Assembly (NCBI GenBank): GCA_009926935.1
Contig: RFNZ01000009.1
Span: forward strand, 28,171-92,170
Direction: 5' to 3'
DNA from: Pseudomonadota bacterium
GTDB lineage: Bacteria > Pseudomonadota > Alphaproteobacteria > Micavibrionales > UBA1664
Length of the DNA stretch: 64,000 nt
Under the pieces are notes generated by a model. That model saw only the letters and a program-made list of their open reading frames with translations. It was not told where the DNA came from and ran no database searches. The translations under genes were made by a program, and so were the position numbers. How positions within the stretch are numbered: the first letter of the stretch is position 1; each line of letters begins with the position of its first letter. Positions 7,773 to 17,241 of the stretch are shown one piece after another.

Positions 7773-9869
7773 ATGGCCTCGGTCAACCCGCTCAACATCG
7801 CCCTTACGGGCCTCAAAGTGGCCCAGTCGCAGATCGCGGTCACGTCCAATAACGTGGCTAACGTCTCGACAGAGGGCTATACCCGTAAAACCGTCCAGCA
7901 ATACAGCACGGTTCTGGGCGATGACCCGACGGGCGTCGAGACCGGCGTCATCCGCCGCACGATCGATGAGATTTTGCTGCGTGACTACCGGACCCAGATC
8001 AGTAGCACATCGGCCCTTGAAACGCGCGCCAAGTACCTTGACCAAATTCAGGACTTCCATGGTCCGCCTGATTCCGAACAATCAATCACGGCGTTCATGG
8101 ATCAATTGAAAGCGGCTTTCGCCCAGCTTTCAAACCAGCCCGAGAGCCCGTATCTCCTGACAGCGGTATACTCAAAAGCCGAGCAGCTTGTTGAAAAGTT
8201 TTCGGGCTTTTCGGACCGCCTGCAGGAAATGCGCAATAACGCGCAGTCAACGATTTCGGAATCCGTCAGCAAAATCAACACGCTGACAAGACAGATCGCT
8301 GATCTCAATCTATCCATCAAGGTCGCAACAACGCAAGGCCGCACGACAGCCGCCCTCGAAGATCAGAGAGACGAGGCCGTCAAGGCGCTCGCGCAGGAAA
8401 TGGATATCAGCTACTTCAAAACACCCGAGGGCGTTTTGGTTGTCCAGACAAAAGAAGGGCAAGCACTGGCTGATACGTCACCAATTTCTGTCACCTTTAA
8501 TCAGGTGCCGGTGGGGCCAGGCAGTTATTACCCCGTATCTGCAAACCCGGTCATGCTGGGCCACCCTGTGACGGGCATCAACCTCTCGGATATCGATACG
8601 CTGGGTGGCAGGCTGGGCGAGCTCATCAGGCTACGCGATGAAACATTGCCTACCTATCAGGCGCAGGCGGATGAACTCGCGCACAAAATGGCGATGCGCT
8701 TCAGCTCGCAAGGTCTCGATCTCTTTACGATGCCGGACGGTACGATCCCCGCAAACACACCCACGAGTTACGTCGGTTTCTCGACCGATATGGTTATAAA
8801 TCCCAGCATCACCACGGATAAAACGCTCATACGCAAAGGTACCAGCACGGCCAGTACGGTCCAGCAAGGCTCATCCGAGCTGCTGCGCAAAATTGTCGAG
8901 TTCACTTTCGGCAGCGTCGAGTATCAGAGGGCGCAGGGTACGGTTAACATATCCAATACAGTGCCAACGCTTTTCACAACGCTTGGTATTACGGGGCAGG
9001 CGCGGGTTGTAGGTACCACAAACATATCAGCGCTTGGCTCGCTGGACAGCAGCCCTTACATCAATCCGCCCACGGATGATGATTTCACAATACAGGTAGG
9101 CGTAGGTGCTCCTCAGACGATTGTCATCACGGCTGGCATGAATGCATCAGGCCTTGTCAGTGCCATCAATACGGCTTTCCCGGGCATGGCGCAGCTCGGC
9201 AGTGGCGGCGAGCTTATTTTATCCGCAACCGATAACATCACCATTGGCGCAGGCACGCTTTTAACCGCAGGTTTGAGCGAACTTGGGCTAACCGCAGGGG
9301 TCACAACGGCCTCGCCGCCATCCTTCAGCATTTCAGCCGGCCAAAATACACCGTCAACCATCCAGATCTTAAGTACGGATACAACAACCCAGCTCCTCTC
9401 AAAACTGAATGCCGTAGCCGGCATTACGGCGACCTTGACGGTAGGCGGCTTCCTAAACATCGAACCAACGGAAGGCGGCGACCTAAGCTTAACAGACGGT
9501 ATCGGCGCGCCCTTGCAGGCGCTTGGAGTCACGGTCGCGGATGTTCCGCACGCGTCCTTCAACGTCAACAACCTGGGGCCAGGAGCCAACTTGGGTGGCG
9601 AGGTATCGGGTGCTCTCACGCTGCAAAACTATGTTTCGCAGATGGTCAGTCTGCAATCGCAGGAAGCCAATAACACCGACACCCTTTTTACATCAGAGGA
9701 TAATTACAGGGCGGTCATCCAAACGGAATACATGAGCGTGACCGGCGTCAACGTCGATGAGGAGATGGCCAATCTCATCAACATTCAGGCGGCTTACAAT
9801 GCGGCCAGCCGCACAATTCAGGTCGCAAACGAAATGCTCAACGAACTCATGAACACATTCATCAGATAA
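7773..9869 (+). CDS. flgK: Flagellar hook-associated protein 1 (FlgK)
   Basis: A 698-residue protein with the flagellar rod/hook N-terminal signature 'NNVANVSTEGYTRK' (about residues 27-40) and the matching C-terminal helix ('NLINIQAAYNAASRTIQVAN'). The middle is a long Thr/Gly/Ala-rich region (about residues 370-620), longer than in many FlgK proteins and probably the surface-exposed D2/D3 part. FlgK and FlgL form the hook-filament junction. It has a sigma-54 promoter upstream, and flgL follows after 17 bp. Confidence 0.96.
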   Translation: MASVNPLNIALTGLKVAQSQIAVTSNNVANVSTEGYTRKTVQQYSTVLGDDPTGVETGVIRRTIDEILLRDYRTQISSTSALETRAKYLDQIQDFHGPPDSEQSITAFMDQLKAAFAQLSNQPESPYLLTAVYSKAEQLVEKFSGFSDRLQEMRNNAQSTISESVSKINTLTRQIADLNLSIKVATTQGRTTAALEDQRDEAVKALAQEMDISYFKTPEGVLVVQTKEGQALADTSPISVTFNQVPVGPGSYYPVSANPVMLGHPVTGINLSDIDTLGGRLGELIRLRDETLPTYQAQADELAHKMAMRFSSQGLDLFTMPDGTIPANTPTSYVGFSTDMVINPSITTDKTLIRKGTSTASTVQQGSSELLRKIVEFTFGSVEYQRAQGTVNISNTVPTLFTTLGITGQARVVGTTNISALGSLDSSPYINPPTDDDFTIQVGVGAPQTIVITAGMNASGLVSAINTAFPGMAQLGSGGELILSATDNITIGAGTLLTAGLSELGLTAGVTTASPPSFSISAGQNTPSTIQILSTDTTTQLLSKLNAVAGITATLTVGGFLNIEPTEGGDLSLTDGIGAPLQALGVTVADVPHASFNVNNLGPGANLGGEVSGALTLQNYVSQMVSLQSQEANNTDTLFTSEDNYRAVIQTEYMSVTGVNVDEEMANLINIQAAYNAASRTIQVANEMLNELMNTFIR

Positions 9870-9886
9870 GAACTGAGGAGAAACCG

Positions 9887-10897
9887 ATGCCAACCACAAT
9901 CTCCACCCTCGCGCAGCAGCTTAACTCGATCTCGAGCGTCAAAGGGATTCAGGAAAAGATGTTCACTTTTCAGCAGCAAATATCCACGGGCGTCAAACAC
10001 CAGACATTCAAGGAGTACGGTGTCGACTCCCAGTTGATACAGGAATACAGAGGAGATTTGGTCGAATCTCAAGTGTATCTTGATAACATCGATATAGCGC
10101 AGATCAACATCAAGCAGATGAACACCGGTATCGAGGAGACGATAGCTCAGGCAGGTAACGTTTTGAGCGTTATCAACATCCAGATCGAAAAGGGCAGTGA
10201 GTTTGATCTTGATACAATCAAGAGAACAGCGGCAACGGCCCTGCAGATCATACAGGCAAACATGAACAGCCGTGTAGGCGACAGATATCTTTTCGCAGGG
10301 ACTGACGTAGGTAACGCCCCTTACAACGGCGCAAACACGGCAACCGCAAACTTCCAGACGCATATTACGGACTGGCTCAACGGTACTATTTCAACGGCAA
10401 CACTCGAGTCCAATATCGACGGCATGACGGACTCCCAGCTGGGCTATTCAACAACGGTCCAGACAGCGAAGCGTATTTTTGCCCGTGCCGATGATTCCTT
10501 CGAGGTCGATTACACCGTTTTTGCAACGGATGACGGGTTTAAAAATGTTCTGACAGGCCTGAATGCGCTGGCTAACTACGAAAGACCGGCAGCGGGAGAC
10601 GTCCCGACCGATGATGAGTTCTTTGACGTTCTGAACGTTTTCTACCGCAAAATTCAGGATGGTGTAAACGATTTAAGGGCCGCAAGCACTACGATTGCAT
10701 CCGGATCCCAGACACTGGAAACGGTCAAACAGAACCTCATGGATGATCGTCAGAATTACCAGAAGCTGATGGAGAAAACCGAGGCAACGGATATAACAGA
10801 TTCCGTTGTTCGCTTTCAGTCTCTGCAAACGCAGCTTGAGGCATCTTTCAGATTGTCCTCAATCCTGAGCGAAATGAGTCTCGCCCGCTTCCTGTAA
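9887..10897 (+). CDS. flgL: Flagellar hook-filament junction protein FlgL (flagellin-like)
   Basis: A 336-residue flagellin-like protein with N-terminal coiled-coil helix ('FTFQQQISTGVKHQTFKEYG'), a 'DRYLFAGT' motif typical of FlgL near residue 135, and a C-terminal helix ending 'LSEMSLARFL'. The start has an excellent ribosome binding site (GAGGAG). Located 17 bp behind flgK and so co-transcribed from the sigma-54 promoter. Its stop lies 2 bp from the stop of the convergent pilus-operon gene. Confidence 0.94.
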   Translation: MPTTISTLAQQLNSISSVKGIQEKMFTFQQQISTGVKHQTFKEYGVDSQLIQEYRGDLVESQVYLDNIDIAQINIKQMNTGIEETIAQAGNVLSVINIQIEKGSEFDLDTIKRTAATALQIIQANMNSRVGDRYLFAGTDVGNAPYNGANTATANFQTHITDWLNGTISTATLESNIDGMTDSQLGYSTTVQTAKRIFARADDSFEVDYTVFATDDGFKNVLTGLNALANYERPAAGDVPTDDEFFDVLNVFYRKIQDGVNDLRAASTTIASGSQTLETVKQNLMDDRQNYQKLMEKTEATDITDSVVRFQSLQTQLEASFRLSSILSEMSLARFL

Positions 10898-10899
10898 GG

Positions 10900-11991
10900 C
10901 TAAAAAAGCCCTGAAGGTCCAAGAGCAGGTTCGGCAATGGTCTGCCCTGTCGAGCCGCCACCGCTGCCACCGCTTTCTGATGTACCAGAGCCGCTAGCGC
11001 TTGTGCTTGCAGCGGCGGGGCTGGCGGTTGATTGGGAGGCTGATGCCGTTGCCGTTGAGGCGCTACCGCCGGAAGTGGCCGAGCTGGCGCTGGCACTGCC
11101 CGACGAATCAAGGTTGCCCAGTACCTTGGAAGCGGCGCTAGAAACGCCCCCCAAATCCGACCCAACAGCATTCATGAATTTTTCAGAAGGGTCGCTAGAA
11201 CCTTCACCACTCGTGCCCTCCCCGGGCGCCGGTCTTACACGGATAGTGTCGCCGGATATCCTAACAATAATTCCGTCTTTACTCACGCTCTCGACAGTCG
11301 TGCCGTCTGCAAGGCGGCTACCCTCGCGCACGGTCGCACGGAAACCCTGCTGCTGTGAGGCAATAAGAACACCGCGGCAGTCACCGCTGATGCAGGCGAT
11401 GTTGGTCCACAGATACCGGCTTTTTCGTTCTGCCCTAGCAAGTTTTTCTTTGCGTTCGGCTTCTTCACGTTCGCGGCGGGCTTTAGCTTCTTCTTTTGAT
11501 TCGCCTTCGTGCGTTTTAAGAGCAGGGTCTTTGGCAGCAGCCTCGGCTTTCAACTGCTCGTAATAGGCACGGCGCTTGGATACAAGCTCGGTATATAGTT
11601 CGGGGTAGTGCTTAAGACAGGCGGCATTGGCCGGAAGTTGGGCGCAAATACCGCGTGGTGGCGGCGGCAGATCAAACTTCGCACCCATCGTGTCGAACGA
11701 TTCTTTGATCTTCTGGAGTTCAGCCTGACGCTCGACCATTTTTTCAAGAAGGCTGATCTGGTAGTTCAGTTTGACAACATCAGAAAGAAAAGGGTTATCA
11801 AACATATTGAAAGCTTCATCGAAATCGACAGAGGCCATTTCAACATCGTCAACGGAGATGGCCTGAGGCATGGCAATGAAACCGGAACTTGGGGATTGGG
11901 CATGGCCCGGCATCACCGGCATCGCAAGCGCAGTAATTATACATAAAACAAAAATAATAAGGCGCATACGAAACATTCCCCAGCGATTCAC
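10900..11991 (-). CDS. PilP-like exported protein, last gene of the thin-pilus operon
   Basis: A 363-residue protein with a signal peptide (residues 1-31, cleavage after 'GHA'). The middle (about residues 130-190) is a charged coiled coil rich in Lys/Glu/Arg, followed by a small beta domain 'VREGSRLADGTTVESVSKDG' that resembles the C-terminal domain of R64-type PilP. The final ~90 residues are Ser/Ala/Thr/Gly low complexity. It therefore looks like a paralogue of the PilP gene at 20531-21319, placed at the other end of the operon after the PilV-like genes. Contains a 'CISGDC' pair that may form a disulfide. Family call is inference. Confidence 0.65.
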   Translation of the reverse strand: MNRWGMFRMRLIIFVLCIITALAMPVMPGHAQSPSSGFIAMPQAISVDDVEMASVDFDEAFNMFDNPFLSDVVKLNYQISLLEKMVERQAELQKIKESFDTMGAKFDLPPPPRGICAQLPANAACLKHYPELYTELVSKRRAYYEQLKAEAAAKDPALKTHEGESKEEAKARREREEAERKEKLARAERKSRYLWTNIACISGDCRGVLIASQQQGFRATVREGSRLADGTTVESVSKDGIIVRISGDTIRVRPAPGEGTSGEGSSDPSEKFMNAVGSDLGGVSSAASKVLGNLDSSGSASASSATSGGSASTATASASQSTASPAAASTSASGSGTSESGGSGGGSTGQTIAEPALGPSGLF

Positions 11992-12060
11992 AGTGTAACC
12001 CTTGGGGCAGGCTTATTCAACGACACAAAATCTGTAAAACAAAAGAGCCAAGGCCCAAAC

Positions 12061-13551
12061 CTAGTTACCACAACCCTGTTCGCAGGCCCCAAAGCTCTGG
12101 ACCTGCATGCGGCTCACGTTGATACGGGGTGCGATCAGCGTTTTTGGCGTGGCAGCCGTACCGTATATCAGGTTGTCAGAGCCCGTCACGTCAATGGCGG
12201 CTGTTGTACCGGTGACGCTGAGATTACCGTTTCTAACCTCACCCGCGCGTAACTGGTGGTCAACGGTCAGACTGTTTGTAGAAATGGTCGTTGATGTAAT
12301 GCGCCGCGTATTTGAGATGGTGCCTGTGTTGTAGGTAGCGCCGTCAGGCAAGGTTACGGTCGTGGAATCTGTAAGTCCCGCAATGACGCCTGAATCCGAG
12401 GTAAGACCATCAACAAAATTGGCATTGTTCTGAACGATGATGTTGTCCTGCTGGTTGCCTGTTCCGTCCACCACAAAAAGCCCCTGGGCACCGTAGTTCG
12501 TACGGTCTGTGGCCCCAAGTCCGTTCTGGACGCGCATTGTTTGTACGCGCATGGAATCGGCGATGGTCGCGTTTCCGTTGACGGTCAGGTTTCCAGCAAC
12601 GTTGGCACCGCCTTTGATGATGCCGGTTCCGGTTACGCATAAAACATTTCCTGTACAGTCCGTATGGACGGGGCCAGCTACGGTCCCTACAAGGTTCTGG
12701 CCAAATCCGTTGCTGCCGATATTCACATCATCAGCACCAATGATGTCGTTACCGCCGACATTGATCGGGCCGTGCATGGTGTTACGGTTTTTAGCAGGCA
12801 CGCCAACGTTATCGGTATCGGCGATCCGGTACAGGTAGTCGCCTGTTTTGTCCTCAAGGTTGTGATACGCATAATGGACAACATAACTGCCCTGTGTATC
12901 CGAATTCAGGCTCGGTAAAAGCTCGTTGGTATACCAAGGTGTTGCCTGTAATCCGACAGAAGGTGTCACACGCCAGCTATTATAAGCGCTCTGAATAACG
13001 GCAGCATTCTTGACGCCGTAGGTACGGACATAACCGCCCGCAGCACCAGCCGTATTGGCAACAAGGCGTACAACGCCGTCTGGTCTAGGTGTGGCGGTCA
13101 CAACAAAAACTTCAAGGGCGCGGGTATCTGTTTCAATAGCTGGGTTATCACTAATACGTAGCAAAATGCGTACTTGTGATCGTAAGGGCGAGAGCTGCCT
13201 GAACTGGCTGTTCAAAAGCCGCGAAGCCTGAATCCAGACACCACTCACCTGAAAGTTTTTGGTAATATTGTCAGGGGCCGGGGCCGTCGTATCCGCAATC
13301 AGCTGGTATCCGCCGCCTGTGGCTCTCGCGGCATTGTAAAGGGCGTTGAAATTCTCGACGTTATCCAGAATCTGGTCCATCGCTTTGGCCACGGTCGACA
13401 TGTATTTATGGGTCGAACGTGCAAGCTCGCGCTCGGCAAATGTCTGCATCAGGTTGAACACGGCGATCATTAGCATCATAAAAATTCCAACCGTGAGTAT
13501 AAGCTCCAGAAGCGACATACCTTTTTGATGCTGGTTTTTTCTGACGATCAT
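12061..13551 (-). CDS. PilV-like minor prepilin / pilus-tip protein (third copy)
   Basis: A 496-residue protein that starts with a type IV prepilin leader: 'QKGMSLLELILTVG', cleavage after Gly, Glu at +5, and a hydrophobic helix of about 20 residues. The body (residues ~60-496) is beta-rich with repeated 'NLTVNGNATI'-like segments such as occur in pilus-tip adhesins and tail-fibre proteins, and it ends in 'CEQGCGN'. The ATG at 13551 overlaps the stop of the upstream gene as ATGA, which decides the start; the frame is open further upstream to 13656. In R64-type systems PilV is the tip adhesin that recognises recipient cells; here that role is inferred. Confidence 0.75.
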   Translation of the reverse strand: MIVRKNQHQKGMSLLELILTVGIFMMLMIAVFNLMQTFAERELARSTHKYMSTVAKAMDQILDNVENFNALYNAARATGGGYQLIADTTAPAPDNITKNFQVSGVWIQASRLLNSQFRQLSPLRSQVRILLRISDNPAIETDTRALEVFVVTATPRPDGVVRLVANTAGAAGGYVRTYGVKNAAVIQSAYNSWRVTPSVGLQATPWYTNELLPSLNSDTQGSYVVHYAYHNLEDKTGDYLYRIADTDNVGVPAKNRNTMHGPINVGGNDIIGADDVNIGSNGFGQNLVGTVAGPVHTDCTGNVLCVTGTGIIKGGANVAGNLTVNGNATIADSMRVQTMRVQNGLGATDRTNYGAQGLFVVDGTGNQQDNIIVQNNANFVDGLTSDSGVIAGLTDSTTVTLPDGATYNTGTISNTRRITSTTISTNSLTVDHQLRAGEVRNGNLSVTGTTAAIDVTGSDNLIYGTAATPKTLIAPRINVSRMQVQSFGACEQGCGN

Positions 13552-15278
13552 GAGCAGACATCCACTATATGATACGCCTGTCCGCTGGCCCCGGTTGAAC
13601 GACGGAACGTGCAGTTTCCAAGTAGCGTGTTGGTCGATATCTGCCTGTATGTACAATTGTAGTGGTCAGCACCAGGGCCGTTAGCGCAAGTCTCTCTCAC
13701 ATCCTGCGCTGTCCAGTCAAAGCTCCCTCGAGGTTCACAGTAAGTACGCCCATTATAGGGTGTGCACTGCACTTGTCTTCCGCCCATGACGGCATCTGTG
13801 TAGCAGTAGCCGGGGTTCGCGCAGTTGAAGAACATGTTCTCGATATAAAGGTTCCGTGTGGCCTGCAGAGCATTGGCACGTATTTCACCGCCAAAAGTTG
13901 CCTGGTTAAAAACTTGCATGCGCGTTGTCGTAAAATCGTTGACGCCTTCTGGTTGCACGCGCGCGGTTGTAAGGCTTCCCTGTACCTGCGAGTTTGCGCC
14001 AACCGCCATGTTACCGGCCTGCAGCTGATCCGTGGTCACGGTAGCGCCGGTCACGTTGGTAAGCGGTGTGATAAGTTGGCTTTGGGCCGTAAGATTGGCA
14101 CCGTTAAGAGTAGCAAATGTTGATATTCCGCGAGAATCCGTCTGGTTGGTTACGTTCGTAATATCTGTGATGGCGCTGCCATCAGCCGTAAGATTTCCGA
14201 TACGCATGATAGCGTCATTTGAACCGGAGATAACCTGAACCTCACCGCCCGATATCGTACAGCCGGCACCCGTCAGAGTACGGTTTGTACCAGGAGCACC
14301 GGGGGCCGAAAAGCTGCACCCACCACTTGTATCCTTCATATATATGCGGCTTTCAGTACCGCCCACCTGCATGGCCTGCTCGACGGTCATCGCCTGTGCT
14401 GTTTCCGATGTAAGACCCTGTGCCACACCTCTAAAAATACCGCTGCCTGTAACATTCATTTTATCGGCAATGATGGTGCCGACACTTTGTAGCTGGTTCC
14501 CGTTCATCAGGAGGTCAGTTTCCATGCGGTTGAGTTCGGGGCGCGCATCAACATCAACGCGGTAAAGCCAGGCGTCATTCGCTTCTGTACCTTCGGCATT
14601 CACAATCCCGTAAGCGGCCAGATATCCGCCGTCTGCATCGGGCGTTGCGGCATAACCGACCCCGCTCAGCCCGACAAGGTCCACATACCATTCACTGAAA
14701 AGGCTTGTAGCGCGGCCGGTAAAGGTCGTGCCGCCCAAAACAAGGTTCGTAATAACACCCATGGCAGGCCCGCCTGCCTGCGCCGTATCAAGGAGGCGCT
14801 GGTTAGGTACACGCAAAGTTCCGCCGGCAGGGTTGTCCGAAACAGTGACAACCTCCACCGAGAATATATAGATGGGATTCCCGCTCGCATCGACGGCATT
14901 GGCACCCGTTCTGGTCAGTTTATTGACGCGCACCGTCCGGCGGAACACGCGAATGGATTGCTTGAACGTATTACGCGGTACGTATCCGGTAGGCAGATAG
15001 TTGAATGTCTTGAGATCATTGATGTTAACTTCTACAAATGTATTGAGAGGTGCCGTTTTGAATGTTTCAAAATTAGCCAGAACATAATCCTCGGTCGCTT
15101 TCTGAACTCGGAGCATGTCGGAAGCGGCATAGCGGTTGATCGCACGCTGCATCCATCCGTCAAAAATTTTGTACATGCCGGCAAGAAGCACGGCAAGCAG
15201 ACCAATCGATAGCAGCAGCTCAAGGAGGGTAAAACCACCCTCGCGCTTTGATGTGAACGTGGCAAGTTTGCTGATCAT
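13548..15278 (-). CDS. PilV-like prepilin with cysteine-rich C-terminal domain (second copy)
   Basis: A 576-residue protein with prepilin leader 'EGGFTLLELLLSIGLL' (cleavage Gly|Phe, Glu+5). The N-terminal globular part has the PilV-like pattern of a helix followed by 'INDLKTFNYLPTGYVP'. The central part is beta-rich and repetitive. The last ~100 residues hold about eleven cysteines ('NCANPGYCYTD', 'QCTPYNGRTYC', 'ETCANGP', 'NCTYRQ', 'NCTFRR', 'VDVCS'), a compact disulfide-bonded domain at the likely exposed tip. The gene overlaps both neighbours by ATGA, so translation is coupled. The DsbC/G-like protein at the head of the operon could service these disulfides (inference). Confidence 0.8.
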   Translation of the reverse strand: MISKLATFTSKREGGFTLLELLLSIGLLAVLLAGMYKIFDGWMQRAINRYAASDMLRVQKATEDYVLANFETFKTAPLNTFVEVNINDLKTFNYLPTGYVPRNTFKQSIRVFRRTVRVNKLTRTGANAVDASGNPIYIFSVEVVTVSDNPAGGTLRVPNQRLLDTAQAGGPAMGVITNLVLGGTTFTGRATSLFSEWYVDLVGLSGVGYAATPDADGGYLAAYGIVNAEGTEANDAWLYRVDVDARPELNRMETDLLMNGNQLQSVGTIIADKMNVTGSGIFRGVAQGLTSETAQAMTVEQAMQVGGTESRIYMKDTSGGCSFSAPGAPGTNRTLTGAGCTISGGEVQVISGSNDAIMRIGNLTADGSAITDITNVTNQTDSRGISTFATLNGANLTAQSQLITPLTNVTGATVTTDQLQAGNMAVGANSQVQGSLTTARVQPEGVNDFTTTRMQVFNQATFGGEIRANALQATRNLYIENMFFNCANPGYCYTDAVMGGRQVQCTPYNGRTYCEPRGSFDWTAQDVRETCANGPGADHYNCTYRQISTNTLLGNCTFRRSTGASGQAYHIVDVCS

Positions 15279-17104
15279 GGCGTTATAAACGGCATAAAAT
15301 ATTGTCGGTTGGGGCAGGCATCGGCAATCAATGCACCTTCAAGACATTCGGATGTGCCAGCGCCGTTGGTCACGGCAACCGTAGGTATGGCTGCGGTATC
15401 AATCGTGTTTCTGGTTGTGTCACCGCTCAATGAAGATGTGTTAGACGGGAAGGATAAGTCCTGCACGGTAGGGGCACTACCGGTTACACCGGTCACGGCG
15501 ACATCATTGGCGTCATTGATATTGGCAATGATCGCGCGGTAGCCGCTTGGCTGATCAACCGCGGCGCTTGAGCTTGTTCCTGTCATCGATAGTGTCTGGC
15601 CGGAAAGATTAAGGCTGTTGGTTACCTGTACTTGCCCCGCGTTATTGGTAGCCCTGAAGGTGGCGCCGACACGTGTTCCGGCTGAAAAATCCGCCCTGAT
15701 CGTCTCCGATATAAGCTCCGCCGTTGGTGTTCCGTTGACGGACGTGTCGCCAGTCATTGTACCGGTAGAAGTGATGCTGATTCTAGGAGCGCCCGTTGTT
15801 GTACCGTTGGTTCTCGATCGCAACGTGCCGCTTGTCATGCTGTCGGTAATAAGTGCATTGGCGGTCGCATCACCCGTGATCGTGGCAACACCTTTGAACG
15901 ACGTATCTTGCGAGTACATATAGCTGTTTCTTTCAACAGCGAGCGTGGCAGCAGGGATACTAAATCGGTGTGTAATGCCGTTCAATGGGCGGTTGTTGAA
16001 AACGCGCAGATCGTTATTGAGCGTAAGGTTGCTGCTAATATCAAAAGACTGGTCGTTGCCGGAGGCAAGACCGGCTGTGAAAGCATCCGTGCCGCCAAAG
16101 TCCATATTCTGTGGTTCCGCGATAATGCGCTCGGCTACGATATTGGCAACATCCTGAATGTGAAAACGCTGGTTAAGCGCAGCTGTATCGCTTCTTACCT
16201 CGCATAGCCCTGTAAAAGTCGTGACAGGATTGCCCGATGCATCGACCGTCTGCACGGCAATCTGCTGACCTACAACAGCGTTCGGGCAGTCCTGAACGAC
16301 AGGGATCCCCATTTCGATATCGGTCAGCATGGTTGCATATCCGGCGTTCTCAGGTTGAGGAAAACGCATGACAGCGCGCAGATCAGGCTGGATCGCTTTC
16401 CATGCGGGCATGATAAGCCCGCCGGCCGTAAAAGCAGCCGGTAGGCCAAGTGGCGTCATCAATGCGGAAAACTCAGCTTGTGTCAGGCAGCCCGTATCCC
16501 ATAAACCGGCTGCGGCCCCGCTGCTTCTGCAAATGGCGGATCTATTGGTACCCGTTGTATCAAACAGTGGTGCCGTGAGCACGGCCCCGTTCCTGCGGGC
16601 GCTTTCAACCACATTGACGACAAGATTGAAAGTGCTTTTACCGCCGGGTCTAAAGAATACAAAGGCGGAAGGTACAGTTGCAGGGTCAGTCACAACGCCG
16701 CCAAGTCCGGTCGCGGACCAGTTGGCCATGATGACGTAGATCTCTTGGTTGAGTGCGTTGTAATCAAGGGCGCCCACACTGCGTCCAAAAGTGGTCGGCA
16801 GATACCCGCCTGCCTTGAGGGTAGTAAGGGGGATCCGCGTCGGTGTTGCGGCAACCGTGCGCAGGGCAGGGTTGGCAACAAGCTGGTCACGCACGTAAAT
16901 GCGCGCTGCTTTTGCGATCTCGACAAGTTCCCAGCCGGAAACCTCGGCTTCTGCCACGCGCACGCGGCTGTTGTTGAAAGCGGCAATCGCAACAAGGATG
17001 CCGCCAAAAAAGGCAACAAAGATCAGTGCCAGCAAAAGCGATACGCCACGCTGCCCGCTACTCTTGCGCGCCCAATTGCGGCTGCTGGAATACCCGCAAA
17101 TCAT
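15275..17104 (-). CDS. pilV: PilV-like prepilin (first copy)
   Basis: A 609-residue protein with an atypical prepilin leader 'GQRGVSLLLALIFVAFF': the cleavage Gly is present, but the usual Glu at +5 is missing. The following 'ARIYVRDQLVANP...LTTLKAGGYLPTTFG' is the helix-plus-'L...GYLP' pattern that I associate with the N-terminal domain of shufflon-type PilV proteins. The C-terminal half is beta-rich repeats ending in 'CLEGALIADACPNRQYF'. The start at 17104 gives a 20-residue leader; an in-frame ATG at 17137 would add 11 residues. The gene follows pilS after a strong hairpin. Confidence 0.75.
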   Translation of the reverse strand: MICGYSSSRNWARKSSGQRGVSLLLALIFVAFFGGILVAIAAFNNSRVRVAEAEVSGWELVEIAKAARIYVRDQLVANPALRTVAATPTRIPLTTLKAGGYLPTTFGRSVGALDYNALNQEIYVIMANWSATGLGGVVTDPATVPSAFVFFRPGGKSTFNLVVNVVESARRNGAVLTAPLFDTTGTNRSAICRSSGAAAGLWDTGCLTQAEFSALMTPLGLPAAFTAGGLIMPAWKAIQPDLRAVMRFPQPENAGYATMLTDIEMGIPVVQDCPNAVVGQQIAVQTVDASGNPVTTFTGLCEVRSDTAALNQRFHIQDVANIVAERIIAEPQNMDFGGTDAFTAGLASGNDQSFDISSNLTLNNDLRVFNNRPLNGITHRFSIPAATLAVERNSYMYSQDTSFKGVATITGDATANALITDSMTSGTLRSRTNGTTTGAPRISITSTGTMTGDTSVNGTPTAELISETIRADFSAGTRVGATFRATNNAGQVQVTNSLNLSGQTLSMTGTSSSAAVDQPSGYRAIIANINDANDVAVTGVTGSAPTVQDLSFPSNTSSLSGDTTRNTIDTAAIPTVAVTNGAGTSECLEGALIADACPNRQYFMPFITP

Positions 17105-17194
17105 GATTAAATTATTGTAAATCAATGGGATTAACATTCGATAAACACTTGGACAGCCTCCATTCTACCTGCTTCGGAAGCGCATGAGAAAAAG

Positions 17195-17223
17195 AAAAAG
17201 GCCCCGGATGAGGGGGCCTTTTT
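17195..17223 (-). terminator. Intrinsic terminator / attenuator after pilS
   Basis: An 11-bp perfect stem AAAAAGGCCCC / GGGGCCTTTTT with a 7-nt loop, placed between pilS (ends 17242) and the first PilV-like gene (starts about 17104) in the direction of transcription. It would end most transcripts after the major pilin and let few through to the tip genes, a usual way of setting a high pilin-to-tip ratio. Confidence 0.85.
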
Positions 17224-17241
17224 AACTCTAACTTATTGATA

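Noticed and set aside
12061..17137. A shufflon (invertible PilV segments with sfx sites and Rci)
   Set aside because: No site-specific recombinase gene and no repeated 19-bp-type crossover sequence was seen in or near the three genes.
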